From: Comamonadaceae bacterium
GTDB lineage: Bacteria > Pseudomonadota > Gammaproteobacteria > Burkholderiales > Burkholderiaceae_C
Assembly (NCBI GenBank): GCA_947447975.1
Contig: CANFLU010000018.1
Location: 1 to 52,332, forward strand
Length of the DNA: 52,332 nucleotides
Direction: 5' to 3'
Below, piece by piece: positions 25,170 to 33,304 of this stretch. The notes below the pieces were generated by a model, which was given only the letters and a program-made list of their open reading frames with translations, ran no database searches and had not been told where the DNA came from. The position numbers were made by a program, and so were the translations under genes. Every line of letters starts with the position of its first letter. The stretch's first letter is position 1.

Positions 25170-26720
25170 TTAGCGTTGTAAAAACATGCGGTAGACCGGG
25201 TTGTCGGTCTCCTCCACATAGGGGTAGCCCAGAGCGCGCAAAAACTTGGCAAAGGCTTTGTCGTCCGACTTGGGGACTTGCAGGCCCACCAAGATGCGGC
25301 CGTAGTCCGCGCCTTGATTGCGGTAGTGAAACAGGCTGATGTTCCAGCCCGGGCGCATCAGGCTCAAAAACTTCATCAGCGCGCCCGGCCGCTCGGGGAA
25401 CACAAAGCGCAGCACGCGCTCGTCTTTGGCCAGCGCCGAGATGCCGCCTACCATATGGCGTATATGTTCTTGCGCCAGTTCGTCATGGGTCAGGTCGATC
25501 GCGCCAAAGCCATGCTTTACAAAATTGCGCGCAATCCGGCCCGATTCGCCCGGCCCTTTGGTACTCAAGCCCACAAACACATGCGCCTGCGCGGCGTCGT
25601 TCATGCGGTAGTTAAATTCGGTCACATTGCGCGGCCCGCCGGGTAGCTCGCCAATCAGCTCGCAAAAGCGCCGAAAGCTGCCGCGCTCTTCGGGGATGGT
25701 GACGGCGAACAAGGCTTCGCGCTCCTCGCCCACTTCGGCGCGCTCGGCCACAAAGCGCAGGCGGTCAAAGTTCATATTCGCGCCGCACAAAATCGCGGCA
25801 TAGGTTTTGCCACGTGTTTTGTGGGCCGCCGCGTATTTTTTGATAGCCGCAACGGCCAGCGCGCCCGAAGGCTCGACGATGGAGCGTGTGTCCACAAAAA
25901 TGTCTTTGATCGCTGCGCAAACCGCGTCGGTATCCACCGTGATGAATTCATCGACCAGCCCGCGCGCAATGCGGAATGTCTCCTCGCCCACCAGCTTGAC
26001 CGCCGTACCGTCGGAGAACAGGCCCACGTCCGCCAAAGTGACGCGCGCACCGCGGGCTACCGATTGCATCATCGCGTCCGAGTCGTTCATTTGCACGCCA
26101 ATGACCTTGATCTCCGGGCGCACCGCCTTGATGTAATTGGCCACGCCGCTGACCAGCCCGCCTCCGCCAATCGCCACAAACACCGCGTCCAAGGGTCCTT
26201 GGTGTTGGCGCAGTATTTCCATGGCAATCGTGCCCTGGCCGGCAATCACGTCCGGGTCGTCAAACGCGTGGACATAGGTCAGGCCCTGTTTTTTTTCCAG
26301 CGTCAGCGCATGGTGATACGCATCGGTATAGCTGTCGCCGTGCAGCACTACCTCGCCGCCAAAGCCGCGTACCGCGTCCACCTTCACCTGCGGCGTGGTC
26401 ACCGGCATCACGATCACCGCGCGCGCCTGCAAACGGCTGGCCGCCAGCGCCACGCCTTGCGCATGGTTGCCGGCCGAGGCGCAAATCACACCTTTTTTGA
26501 GTTGTTCGGCGCTCATATGCGCCATCTTGTTGTAGGCCCCGCGCAGTTTGAAGCTGCGCACCTGCTGCTGATCTTCGCGCTTGAGCAACACCGTGTTGTG
26601 GATGCGCTGGCTCAGGTTTGTGGCCGTTTCCAGGGCCGATTCGGTTGCCACGTCATAGACACGGGCATTGAGAATTTTGATCAGGTAGTCGGCAGGCGAC
26701 AGGTTGGGGGCTTTTTTCAT
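25170..26720 (-). CDS. ilvA: Threonine ammonia-lyase, biosynthetic
   Basis: Pyridoxal-phosphate enzyme that turns threonine into 2-oxobutanoate for isoleucine synthesis. The 516-residue protein has the PLP lysine in SFKLRGAYNKM, the glycine loop GGGGLVSGVANYIK, and two C-terminal ACT-like regulatory domains (ALFAVTIPEERGSFRRF and LRFVFPERPGALMKFL), the arrangement inhibited by isoleucine. The ATG at 26720 starts KKAPNLSPADYL; the TTG three codons earlier is less likely. Divergent from the OsmC gene. Confidence 0.95.
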   Translation of the reverse strand: MKKAPNLSPADYLIKILNARVYDVATESALETATNLSQRIHNTVLLKREDQQQVRSFKLRGAYNKMAHMSAEQLKKGVICASAGNHAQGVALAASRLQARAVIVMPVTTPQVKVDAVRGFGGEVVLHGDSYTDAYHHALTLEKKQGLTYVHAFDDPDVIAGQGTIAMEILRQHQGPLDAVFVAIGGGGLVSGVANYIKAVRPEIKVIGVQMNDSDAMMQSVARGARVTLADVGLFSDGTAVKLVGEETFRIARGLVDEFITVDTDAVCAAIKDIFVDTRSIVEPSGALAVAAIKKYAAAHKTRGKTYAAILCGANMNFDRLRFVAERAEVGEEREALFAVTIPEERGSFRRFCELIGELPGGPRNVTEFNYRMNDAAQAHVFVGLSTKGPGESGRIARNFVKHGFGAIDLTHDELAQEHIRHMVGGISALAKDERVLRFVFPERPGALMKFLSLMRPGWNISLFHYRNQGADYGRILVGLQVPKSDDKAFAKFLRALGYPYVEETDNPVYRMFLQR

Positions 26721-26802
26721 GGGTTTCAAAAGTGCAAGGCGGATGATAATCTGCGCCTTTGCCGCAAATGGCAGTTACGCATGATGCTTTAGGGGAATTG
26801 GT

Positions 26803-27252
26803 ATGGAATGCACCGTCAGTTGGACTGGTAACAGCGGCACCCGCTCTGGCATGGGTTTTGTGGCCGAAACCGGCAGCGGCCATGTGCTGATGATGGACGG
26901 CGCGCCCGACGCGGCCAAACCCGAAAACGGCGGCCAAAACCTGGCGCCTCGGCCCATGGAAACCGTGCTCGCGGGCACGGGCGGCTGCACCGCCTACGAC
27001 GTGGTGCTCATCTTGAAGCGCGGCCGCCACGCAGTGCAGGGCTGCAGCGTCAAGCTCACGTCCGAGCGCGCCGCCACCGACCCCAAGGTGTTCACCAAAA
27101 TCCACATGCATTTCACCGTTACCGGCAAGAACATCCCGTCTAGCGCCGTCGAGCGCGCTATCGCCATGAGCCACGAAAAATACTGTTCGGCCACCATCAT
27201 GCTGGGAAAAACGGCCGAGGTCACGACCAGTTTTGAGTTGACCGAGGCTTAA
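26803..27252 (+). CDS. OsmC family protein
   Basis: Member of the OsmC/Ohr superfamily, YhfA-like branch; these proteins can reduce organic peroxides through Cys residues, but the role of this branch is unclear. The 149-residue protein has PMETVLAGTGGCTAYDVVLIL with the first conserved Cys, and SHEKYCSATIMLGKTAEV with the second, so the redox pair is intact. Length is normal. A GGGG run stands a few bases before the ATG. Confidence 0.88.
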   Translation: MECTVSWTGNSGTRSGMGFVAETGSGHVLMMDGAPDAAKPENGGQNLAPRPMETVLAGTGGCTAYDVVLILKRGRHAVQGCSVKLTSERAATDPKVFTKIHMHFTVTGKNIPSSAVERAIAMSHEKYCSATIMLGKTAEVTTSFELTEA

Positions 27253-27310
27253 GACCCGGCGCTGTAAAAGTCGCTGCAACACGCAATCGCTTTCGGGAGT
27301 GGCGCGGGCG

Positions 27311-27421
27311 CCTAAGTTTCTACACCAGCAGCCCGATTTCGATCAGCTTCTACTGGCAATTGCCGATGCGCGGGGCCAGGCCCCCATGTTTTTTGATTTG
27401 GCCAGCTTGTACCTGAAGTGA
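27311..27421 (+). pseudogene. Possible remnant of an AbiEii-like nucleotidyltransferase gene
   Basis: A short frame encodes PKFLHQQPDFDQLLLAIADA and a few more residues before a stop, with no start or Shine-Dalgarno. The phrase recalls the N-terminus of AbiEii/AbiGii-type nucleotidyltransferases, which usually continue with a VEKDYW motif, absent here. It lies beside a HepT/MntA pair. This is a weak call made from memory of the family. Confidence 0.25.
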
Positions 27422-27479
27422 CATCCTCAAACTTGAGCCTTTGCAAGCCTCGGAGCTCCCCCTAACGAGCCCGCACTAC

Positions 27480-27836
27480 TCAAACGTCTTTGATGGCGAG
27501 AGCGACTTGCTCCCTGAGGTAGGGTAAGTCTTTTTCAATGGTTTTCCACACCACACCCAAGTCAACTTTGTAATAGCCATGCGCCAATACGTTGCGCATG
27601 TCATAGGCAAATGCAAAGGGCAGTTCTTGATGGGTCGATATGAAATCCGGAGCTACACGCTCAACGTTTTTACTTGCTTCGCCGATGATTTCGAAATTAC
27701 GGACCACCGCATCCTGAACCATGTCGTTGGATAGGAACGATGGTTCGTCTAAGTCTTGGCAATATTTATTTATCCGGTCGATCGCTTCAACAATATGACC
27801 TAAGTAGTCTATCAATCGCAGTGGATGGTGACTCAT
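27480..27836 (-). CDS. hepT: HepT-like ribonuclease toxin (DUF86)
   Basis: RNase of the HEPN group, toxin of a HepT/MntA pair. The 118-residue protein has the HEPN motif R-x4-H-x-Y as RNVLAHGY (Arg81, His86, Tyr88), and RNFEIIGEASKNV in the middle, typical of DUF86. In characterised pairs the antitoxin adds AMP to the motif tyrosine. Start ATG at 27836 overlaps the mntA stop by 4 nt (ATGA). Base composition is AT-richer than neighbours, a sign of transfer. Confidence 0.87.
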   Translation of the reverse strand: MSHHPLRLIDYLGHIVEAIDRINKYCQDLDEPSFLSNDMVQDAVVRNFEIIGEASKNVERVAPDFISTHQELPFAFAYDMRNVLAHGYYKVDLGVVWKTIEKDLPYLREQVALAIKDV

Positions 27837-28123
27837 ACGGTGATTGCCTCAGCGATCACAATATCGCGGAATTTATCTGGTAGCGCGCCTGGCGTTAACA
27901 CGTCTACTGACACGCCCAGAAGCTTGCGCAATTTGTACCGTATTGCGCCCAAGTCAAAGAGTGTTGTGTCAGCGGTCGTATCGACCAAAATGTCCAGGTC
28001 GCTTTCATCCGTGTCTGAGCCGTGTGCTACAGATCCGAACACACGGGCATTGGTTGCTCGGTGTGCCAGCACTATTTGCCTGATTTCTTCCCTGTGAGTT
28101 GCGAGGGCTAGGGATGGTCTCAT
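27833..28123 (-). CDS. mntA: MntA-like minimal nucleotidyltransferase antitoxin
   Basis: Nucleotidyltransferase antitoxin that should block HepT by AMPylation. From the ATG at 28123 the 96-residue protein carries the active-site motif GS-x10-DxD (GSVAHGSDTDESDLDILVD, Gly30-Asp44), complete with both acidic residues. The frame is open 21 codons further upstream (to 28186), but the added part is not conserved. Overlaps hepT by 4 nt, the usual order. Confidence 0.86.
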   Translation of the reverse strand: MRPSLALATHREEIRQIVLAHRATNARVFGSVAHGSDTDESDLDILVDTTADTTLFDLGAIRYKLRKLLGVSVDVLTPGALPDKFRDIVIAEAITV

Positions 28124-28393
28124 GGCTAAATTATGTAGGGTGTTTGGGTAATGGGCAATCGGGCGCTTTACATTTTTGCCTGGCAATTTCTGGGTTTTCC
28201 ATGCAGTCTTACGTTGTATTTTGAATTGTCTGCGCGGGAGAGTCGCCCTGCTTAAAAAATAGGCACCATAAAAGTCTTGACGATGCTCAACTATTAGGTA
28301 GTGGTGGACGCTGGACTTGGGTATGAATTTCTGCGCCTGTCTATGCGCATCGCTGAGCTAAATACACAAAGTCCCCGCATTGCATCACCCGCC

Positions 28394-29023
28394 TCAAACC
28401 CGGTGCGCCACCGTGGTCATCACTTTGGCGGCAGCGCGCATCATGCCGCCGACAAAGCTGGGCAATGGCGCCGCCCCAGCCAGGCTGGCCTGGCGGGCGT
28501 GGCCTATCTCGTCATCGCGCATGTGGGCGACGATCGCGCGTGATGCATGGTCATTGGCGGGTAATTGCTGCAAATGGCTGTCCAAGTGCGCACCCACCTG
28601 GTTTTCGGTTTCCACCACGAAGCCCAGGCTGACCGCGTCGCCCATACGCCCAGCCAAAAGGCCCAGGCCAAAGGCCCCGGCGTACCACAACGGGTTGAGC
28701 AAGGATGGGCGGGCGCCCAGTTCCTCGAGGCGTTGCGCGGTCCAGGCCAAATGGTCGGTTTCTTCCTGGCAGGCTTTTTGGTAATGTGCGCGCAAACTGG
28801 CATTGGGCGTGGCCAAGGCCTGGGCGGTGTACAGCGCCTGGGCGCAGACCTCGCCCACATGGTTTACGCGCATCAGGCTGGCGGACAGGCTTTTCTCAGT
28901 TTCGGTCAGCTCGGTGGCTTGGTCCGCGATCGTAGGGCAGGGCTTGGAGGCATGGGGCTGCGCAAACAGGGTGCGCAAGGCCGTGTCGCAGGCGATCAAC
29001 AGCTGGTCGGTGGTGGAAGTCAT
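28394..29023 (-). CDS. coq7: 2-polyprenyl-3-methyl-6-methoxy-1,4-benzoquinone hydroxylase Coq7
   Basis: Di-iron enzyme for the penultimate hydroxylation in ubiquinone synthesis, acting at the inner membrane. The 209-residue protein has the di-iron ligands in ASLMRVNHVGEVCAQALY, CQEETDHLAWT and HMRDDEIGHA (ExxH motifs), with the hydrophobic membrane-contact segment LLNPLWYAGAFGLGLLAG between. Ubiquinone also serves as the reaction-centre quinone in many purple bacteria. The 270 bases between it and mntA show no gene. Confidence 0.94.
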   Translation of the reverse strand: MTSTTDQLLIACDTALRTLFAQPHASKPCPTIADQATELTETEKSLSASLMRVNHVGEVCAQALYTAQALATPNASLRAHYQKACQEETDHLAWTAQRLEELGARPSLLNPLWYAGAFGLGLLAGRMGDAVSLGFVVETENQVGAHLDSHLQQLPANDHASRAIVAHMRDDEIGHARQASLAGAAPLPSFVGGMMRAAAKVMTTVAHRV

Positions 29024-29337
29024 GGACTGAGCTTAGCCTAAGTGCGCTGGACCAGAAGTTATAGCGGCAGACCGGCGGCGGCCACCCAGGGGCAAATGCT
29101 TACGCCACACTGCAAGGGTAAACCCTAGGTTTACCGGAGATTTACGGGAGCTTTTCCATATCTGTCACAAAAATACAACAGAGCATGGCAGTGAATAACC
29201 CTATTTCGCCTGCAAAGCCTTTGCACAAAAGGGTTCCTCTGCTCCAATAGGCGTAGCTTTCTGAGTTTCAGCGGGCATCAGCGGACGCCAGAGGCCTCTG
29301 GACTGCTGGGTTTTGAACTACTTTGGAGATTATTGAA
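29024..29337. promoter_or_regulatory. Divergent control region between coq7 and a porin, with a 19-bp palindrome
   Basis: This 314-bp gap has no gene. It holds a perfect palindrome at 29117-29135, GGTAAACC-CTA-GGTTTACC, about 95 bp before the coq7 start and 200 bp before the porin start. A 13-mer within it (AAGGGTAAACCCT) also occurs in the 3' end of crtF at about 12506. The symmetry suggests an operator for a dimeric repressor; no known consensus is matched. AT-rich stretches before the porin could hold its promoter, but no convincing box pair stands out. Confidence 0.4.
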
Positions 29338-30477
29338 ATGAAAAAAACACTTATCGCATTGGCCGCTGTAGCAGCGACTGGCGCGTCTTTTGCGCAGGTC
29401 ACCATGTCTGGTCAGTTGGGCTTCAGCTGGCAGCAAAGCCCCGCCGTCGTGGCGTCGGCAGCTGGACAACACGTCCAAGGTTTCTCGATCCAAGACGGTG
29501 AAATTTACATCACTGCCACGGAAGATTTGGGCGACGGCTGGAAAGCTACTGCACGCGGCGGTTTCACTATGCGTGGCCGTGGAAACGGTGTCGCTGATCG
29601 CGATGCAACGGTTTCGCTTACAACGCCCTTTGGTGTGCTGACTACAGGCGCATTGCGTTCATGCGGCTCGATCAATGCGCAAATGTCTGGCGTTGTGACC
29701 GGTACGGTCTACAGTTCCAATGAGTCCAACAACTCCGTGCCACTGGACAAGTGCTCTATCATTGATGTGGTCACCTTCAGCACAAAGCTTGCCGACGCCA
29801 CCGTCAGCGTCAGCTACGGTGAGTTTGAGGGAGGCGCTACCGCGCTGAACTCCAATGAACGCGGTAACCCATTGGGCGTCACTTTCTATGCGCTCGGCGC
29901 TGAATACCCAATCGGCCCACTCACCTTGGGTGGTGATTGGACAAACTTTGGCGCAGTGACCGTTAACACGGTGGCAACTTCTGCAACCGGTACTACCGCA
30001 ACCGCGACGGGAGCACTCTTTGTTCCAGTCGATGGTAAAAACCGTTATCGCATGTATGCAAAGTACGACGCTGGCTTTGCTAAATTTGCTGGTGGTTACC
30101 AAGTCAAAGACCTGGCTGCTGATCAATATGTGGCCTCGGTCGCAGTGCCTTATGGTAATTTCGTCTTTGGATTGGATTACATGGGCCGAGGCGAACAGAC
30201 CACTGTTCCGAAAAATGCTGCCGAAGCTGGGATGGGATATGCGCTTTCCGGATCGCGTCTGGGTGACAAAGCTTCGTCTGCATTGGGCCTAGGTGCTACC
30301 TACAACCTCAGCAAGACGACCAATGTGAACGCCAGCTATATTACCTATACGGATGCAGGCGCCAATAGCAAGTACGCAGCAGGTACAGCTGCTTCGGCAC
30401 TGGGCGTCAACGCTGTTGGTACCACCCCAGCTCAATTGGATACGGAATACCGCATCCGTTTGCTAAAGACCTTCTAA
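29338..30477 (+). CDS. Outer membrane porin (first of three)
   Basis: General diffusion porin of the betaproteobacterial type (Gram-negative porin family), trimeric beta-barrel in the outer membrane. The 379-residue precursor has a signal peptide MKKTLIALAAVAATGASFA, alternating beta-strand sequence throughout, and a C-terminal Phe needed for assembly by the Bam machinery. The ATG at 29338 has GGAG at 9 nt. It is longer and more diverged than the two porins downstream. A conserved 3' motif and a terminator follow. Confidence 0.9.
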   Translation: MKKTLIALAAVAATGASFAQVTMSGQLGFSWQQSPAVVASAAGQHVQGFSIQDGEIYITATEDLGDGWKATARGGFTMRGRGNGVADRDATVSLTTPFGVLTTGALRSCGSINAQMSGVVTGTVYSSNESNNSVPLDKCSIIDVVTFSTKLADATVSVSYGEFEGGATALNSNERGNPLGVTFYALGAEYPIGPLTLGGDWTNFGAVTVNTVATSATGTTATATGALFVPVDGKNRYRMYAKYDAGFAKFAGGYQVKDLAADQYVASVAVPYGNFVFGLDYMGRGEQTTVPKNAAEAGMGYALSGSRLGDKASSALGLGATYNLSKTTNVNASYITYTDAGANSKYAAGTAASALGVNAVGTTPAQLDTEYRIRLLKTF

Positions 30478-30484
30478 TCTCTCC

Positions 30485-30500
30485 GCTGGCCTAGCGCCAG
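30485..30500 (+). repeat. Conserved porin 3' UTR motif, copy 1
   Basis: GCTGGCCTAGCGCCAG, 7 nt after the porin stop codon; it can fold as CTGGC / GCCAG with a 5-nt loop. Copies 2 and 3 (31913-31928 and 32068-32053) have the same 7-nt distance from their porin stop codons and differ at only two positions. Confidence 0.8.
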
Positions 30501-30518
30501 TAGTTGGAATAGATCGAC

Positions 30519-30553
30519 AAAGCCCTGTGGTTTCGGCCACAGGGCTTTTTTTT
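30519..30553 (+). terminator. Terminator of the first porin gene
   Basis: An 11-bp stem (AAGCCCTGTGG / CCACAGGGCTT) with a short TTTCGG-type loop followed by eight T. It ends about 76 nt after the porin stop codon. Confidence 0.92.
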
Positions 30554-30993
30554 GTGGGCGCGGCGATGCTTCTGGCACGCGGTAAGCCGATGGATTCCTG
30601 GGCGATGGCGATGGCGATGGCCCACCACCCGCCACACCGCGCACCGTGGATGCGCGCATCGGACGGTTCACCCTCGACCGGCGCCTTCACTTCCCAAATG
30701 CAGGGTGGGCCAAGGCGATTGTTGGCAGCAGGGCCAGCCCATAGCGCCGCTATCTCCCTAATGCCTCTCCTTATGCACCTCTTTTTCGTTGCCTTTTAGC
30801 AACGAAATAAAGTCCAAGTGATCGCCAAACCGCATTTTTTGTTGTTTGACTGACACATCAATGGTGTAATCGATTTGTCAATTTATGAAATTCGCGTAAT
30901 TTGAGTAATTCAAATCAAGCTATATAAATTGTTCAATTCGGTATCGATCCTCAGGGGTCTACCGGTTTAACTTTTAACTTTAGGAATCAAGAA
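30554..30993 (+). promoter_or_regulatory. Gap before the second porin, with candidate promoter and palindrome
   Basis: The first 230 bases are GC-rich and hold only frames without a start signal. From about 30790 the sequence turns AT-rich. A candidate promoter is TTGAGT (30901-30906), 16 nt, TATAAA (30923-30928), giving a leader of about 60 nt. The perfect palindrome ATTTGA-N5-TCAAAT (30899-30915) covers the -35 box and could be an operator; it resembles an FNR site but its spacer is one base off. Confidence 0.45.
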
Positions 30994-31905
30994 ATGAAAA
31001 AAACTCTGATCGCTTTGGCCGCTATTGCTGCCGTTGGTAGCGCTTCTGCTCAATTTTCCGTTGGCGGCAAGCTCGACGTTGGTTATTCCAAGGCCGGTAG
31101 CGCCGATGGTTCGGTGAAGAGTGGCGTTTGGGAAACCAGCCGTCTCGTTGTCAAGGGCGATACAGACCTGGGCTCTGGCCTCAAGGGTAGCGCTTACTTG
31201 GAAGGCGGCATTGGTGGTGATCTGTCGACCGCATCGTTCAGCGGTTTTGGCCGTCAAGCATTCGTGAGCGTTGCCGGTTCCTTCGGTAAGATCGACGCGG
31301 GCTCTATGTGGTCTCCCATCGACACCGCAGTGTGGTACGCCGATGCGATGGAATACAACGGCTTCACCGCAATGAGCAATGGCTTCTGGAACTCTGATAC
31401 CGGTAACAATGGCCAAGGCAATGCAGCGGGATCTATCCAGTACACAACGCCTGACATGGGTGGCGTAGTGGTTCAAGTCATGGCTGCTCCTGGCGGCGGC
31501 GATGCCAAGCACACCAACTATATGTCCGGCGGCGCTACATACACAGCAGGTCCTCTGGTGATCAACGCTGCTATGCAGACCTACAAGACAGATAAGTCGG
31601 CAACATCTACCTCTACCGTCGCTGCAGTCCAGTACAACGTGGGCGTTGCAACGATCATTGGTGGTTACGCCAGCAATGACACCGGTACGGTTAAGGAAAC
31701 CGGCTTTAACATTGGCGCCAAAGTGCCAGTGGGCGCTGACTACATTGCCGCCTCTTATTCGTCTTATGACGCAGGCGCGGGTGCCAAGACCGGTTTTGGT
31801 GTGAACTACATCAAAGCTATGGGCAAAACCACTATCGGTTACCTGGGTTACAAGTCGGTTGATTCGGTTAGCACCACCGGCGCTGGCCTGCGTTACAACT
31901 TCTAA
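30994..31905 (+). CDS. Outer membrane porin (second of three)
   Basis: Same porin family, 303 residues, shorter than usual. Signal peptide MKKTLIALAAIAAVGSASA, first strands FSVGGKLDVGYSKAG and SRLVVKGDTDLGSGLKG, then FGRQAFVSVAGSFGKIDAGSMW, the porin constriction region, and C-terminus LRYNF. AGGA lies about 8 nt before the ATG. Its C-terminal RYNF and 3' region are shared with the convergent third porin, indicating gene duplication. Confidence 0.92.
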   Translation: MKKTLIALAAIAAVGSASAQFSVGGKLDVGYSKAGSADGSVKSGVWETSRLVVKGDTDLGSGLKGSAYLEGGIGGDLSTASFSGFGRQAFVSVAGSFGKIDAGSMWSPIDTAVWYADAMEYNGFTAMSNGFWNSDTGNNGQGNAAGSIQYTTPDMGGVVVQVMAAPGGGDAKHTNYMSGGATYTAGPLVINAAMQTYKTDKSATSTSTVAAVQYNVGVATIIGGYASNDTGTVKETGFNIGAKVPVGADYIAASYSSYDAGAGAKTGFGVNYIKAMGKTTIGYLGYKSVDSVSTTGAGLRYNF

Positions 31906-31912
31906 TTCCCCC

Positions 31913-31928
31913 GCTGGCCTGGTGCCAG
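31913..31928 (+). repeat. Conserved porin 3' UTR motif, copy 2
   Basis: GCTGGCCTGGTGCCAG, 7 nt after the stop codon of the second porin. Folds as CTGGC / GCCAG. Confidence 0.82.
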
Positions 31929-31946
31929 TGTGAGAATCTAAAAGTT

Positions 31947-31982
31947 AAAAGCCCCGCTGTAGCAATACAGCGGGGCTTTTTC
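31947..31982 (+). terminator. Terminator of the second porin gene
   Basis: Stem AAAAGCCCCGCTGTA / TACAGCGGGGCTTTT with loop GCAA and a T run; ends about 76 nt after the stop codon. Its core is repeated in inverse orientation 25 nt further on as the terminator of the third porin. Confidence 0.93.
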
Positions 31983-31999
31983 GTGGGGCCCCTGGCAAA

Positions 32000-32031
32000 T
32001 AAAAACCCCGCTGTATTGCTACAGCGAGGTT
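32000..32031 (-). terminator. Terminator of the third porin gene
   Basis: On the minus strand AACCTCGCTGTA-GCAA-TACAGCGGGGTT followed by TTTATTT. In its own transcript the stem and loop read almost the same as the terminator of the second porin (GCTGTAGCAATACAGCG is identical). It ends about 75 nt after the stop codon. Confidence 0.9.
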
Positions 32032-32052
32032 GATCCCCTCAAAATGCAGTCA

Positions 32053-32068
32053 CTGGCGCCAGGCCAGC
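32053..32068 (-). repeat. Conserved porin 3' UTR motif, copy 3
   Basis: On the minus strand GCTGGCCTGGCGCCAG, 7 nt after the stop codon of the third porin, in the same position and orientation relative to its gene as copies 1 and 2. Confidence 0.82.
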
Positions 32069-32075
32069 AGCCGTG

Positions 32076-33098
32076 TTAGAAGTTATAGCGAACACCCGTT
32101 GCGAACTTCGATTCTGAGGCCGAAGCGGTGGAACCCAACTTGGTCGTGTCAGCACTGCGGTAGCCGCCGTAGATAGCAGTTGCTGCATTCCATGCGTAAA
32201 CTACTTGCACACCAGTTGAATTTACTTTGCCGTCTGAAAGTCCGCTCTTGGTGGTCGACTCGGTGGCGTAACCCAGGCCAACGGTCATTGCCTTGCTGAC
32301 GGGAACCGACACGCCAAGGGCAAAACCAGCGTTCTTGGGACCACTGTCGGCAGTAGCGCCGTTTACTGCGGCAAACAATTTCGCCATACCCAGGTCGTAA
32401 TAACCCGACAGGATCCAAGCGTTGCTGTAGTCGCCAGCTGCTGCGCTTGCATCCTGCAGTTTGGTGGTCACTTTTTCGGTGGCTAGGCTCACCCCATAGG
32501 GTCCGCTTGCATAGTTGAGGCCCAAGCCGGTGTAGTTGGTCGCGCTCGTTTCTACGCCGGTTATCGCATTTCTGGTCGCATCGGCGTTAGAGCCATACAT
32601 CACCGATGCCGTGAAGCCGCTGAAGTTAGGCGTGCTGTATTGGATGGCGTTCTTGGAAGCGCCCGAGCCGTCCATACCGTTGTCGCCGTGAATGCCGCTA
32701 TTGAAAGCTTTGCCCATCGCGCTAAAGCCGTTGTATTCCAGGGCGTCATTGAAGGCGCTATCGTAGGGTGTCCACATACGGCCAACGGAGACCGTGCCGT
32801 AGCTGCTGACCAAGCCAAAGAAAGCTTCACGGTTAAAGCTGGAGAAAGAACCGTCTGTAGCGCCCAGACCGCCTTCCACTTGGAAAATACCTTTTACGCC
32901 GTCAGCGATGTCTGAAGAGCCTTTAAGACCAACGCGGCTGCCTTCGTAATTGCCTGAGCCGAACTGAACGCCTTGGCTTGCTTCGCCGTCTTTTTTGCTT
33001 GACGACAGGCCGACGTCTAACTTGCCGTACAGAGTCACTTCAGCTGAAGCGACGCCCACGGCAGCCAAAGTGGCCAATGCGACTAGTGTTTTTTTCAT
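32076..33098 (-). CDS. Outer membrane porin (third of three)
   Basis: Porin of 340 residues, convergent with the second porin. Signal peptide MKKTLVALATLAAVGVASA, then EVTLYGKLDVGLSSSK, SRVGLKGSSDIADGVKGIFQ, the constriction-type segment NREAFFGLVSSYGTVSVGRMWTP kept here as FFGLVSSYGTVSVGR, and the end ATGVRYNF. This is the standard Burkholderiales porin layout. The ATG at 33098 has AGGGA at 8 nt; the frame is open 28 codons further up without support. AT-rich leader upstream; the 206 bases to fur hold no gene. Confidence 0.94.
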   Translation of the reverse strand: MKKTLVALATLAAVGVASAEVTLYGKLDVGLSSSKKDGEASQGVQFGSGNYEGSRVGLKGSSDIADGVKGIFQVEGGLGATDGSFSSFNREAFFGLVSSYGTVSVGRMWTPYDSAFNDALEYNGFSAMGKAFNSGIHGDNGMDGSGASKNAIQYSTPNFSGFTASVMYGSNADATRNAITGVETSATNYTGLGLNYASGPYGVSLATEKVTTKLQDASAAAGDYSNAWILSGYYDLGMAKLFAAVNGATADSGPKNAGFALGVSVPVSKAMTVGLGYATESTTKSGLSDGKVNSTGVQVVYAWNAATAIYGGYRSADTTKLGSTASASESKFATGVRYNF

Positions 33099-33304
33099 AT
33101 CAAATCCCTGAAAATTGTTAAACAAAATATGCTCTAAAAAAAGAACATCGTTTATTCGACCATGGCAAACGCTAGTGGGCAATGAAAAGCTTATAAATTA
33201 CATAATTAATGCCTATTGCGTTTCTTTTTTGCAACATGCATGTGCGCCCCTGGCGATGGGGCGATGGCCTTGCCGCGCTGCGGCGACGCGGGCGCTGCGT
33301 GGGT

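Noticed and set aside
25821..26792. 323-codon open frame on the plus strand
   Set aside because: Antisense shadow of ilvA, with His/Arg-rich translation typical of a mirrored high-GC gene.
30598..30622. Short GGCGAT tandem repeat
   Set aside because: Only about three units of 6 nt in GC-rich sequence; not a CRISPR or a meaningful repeat array.
30527..30799. 90-codon open frame after the first porin
   Set aside because: It begins inside the porin terminator, has no Shine-Dalgarno and no recognisable sequence.
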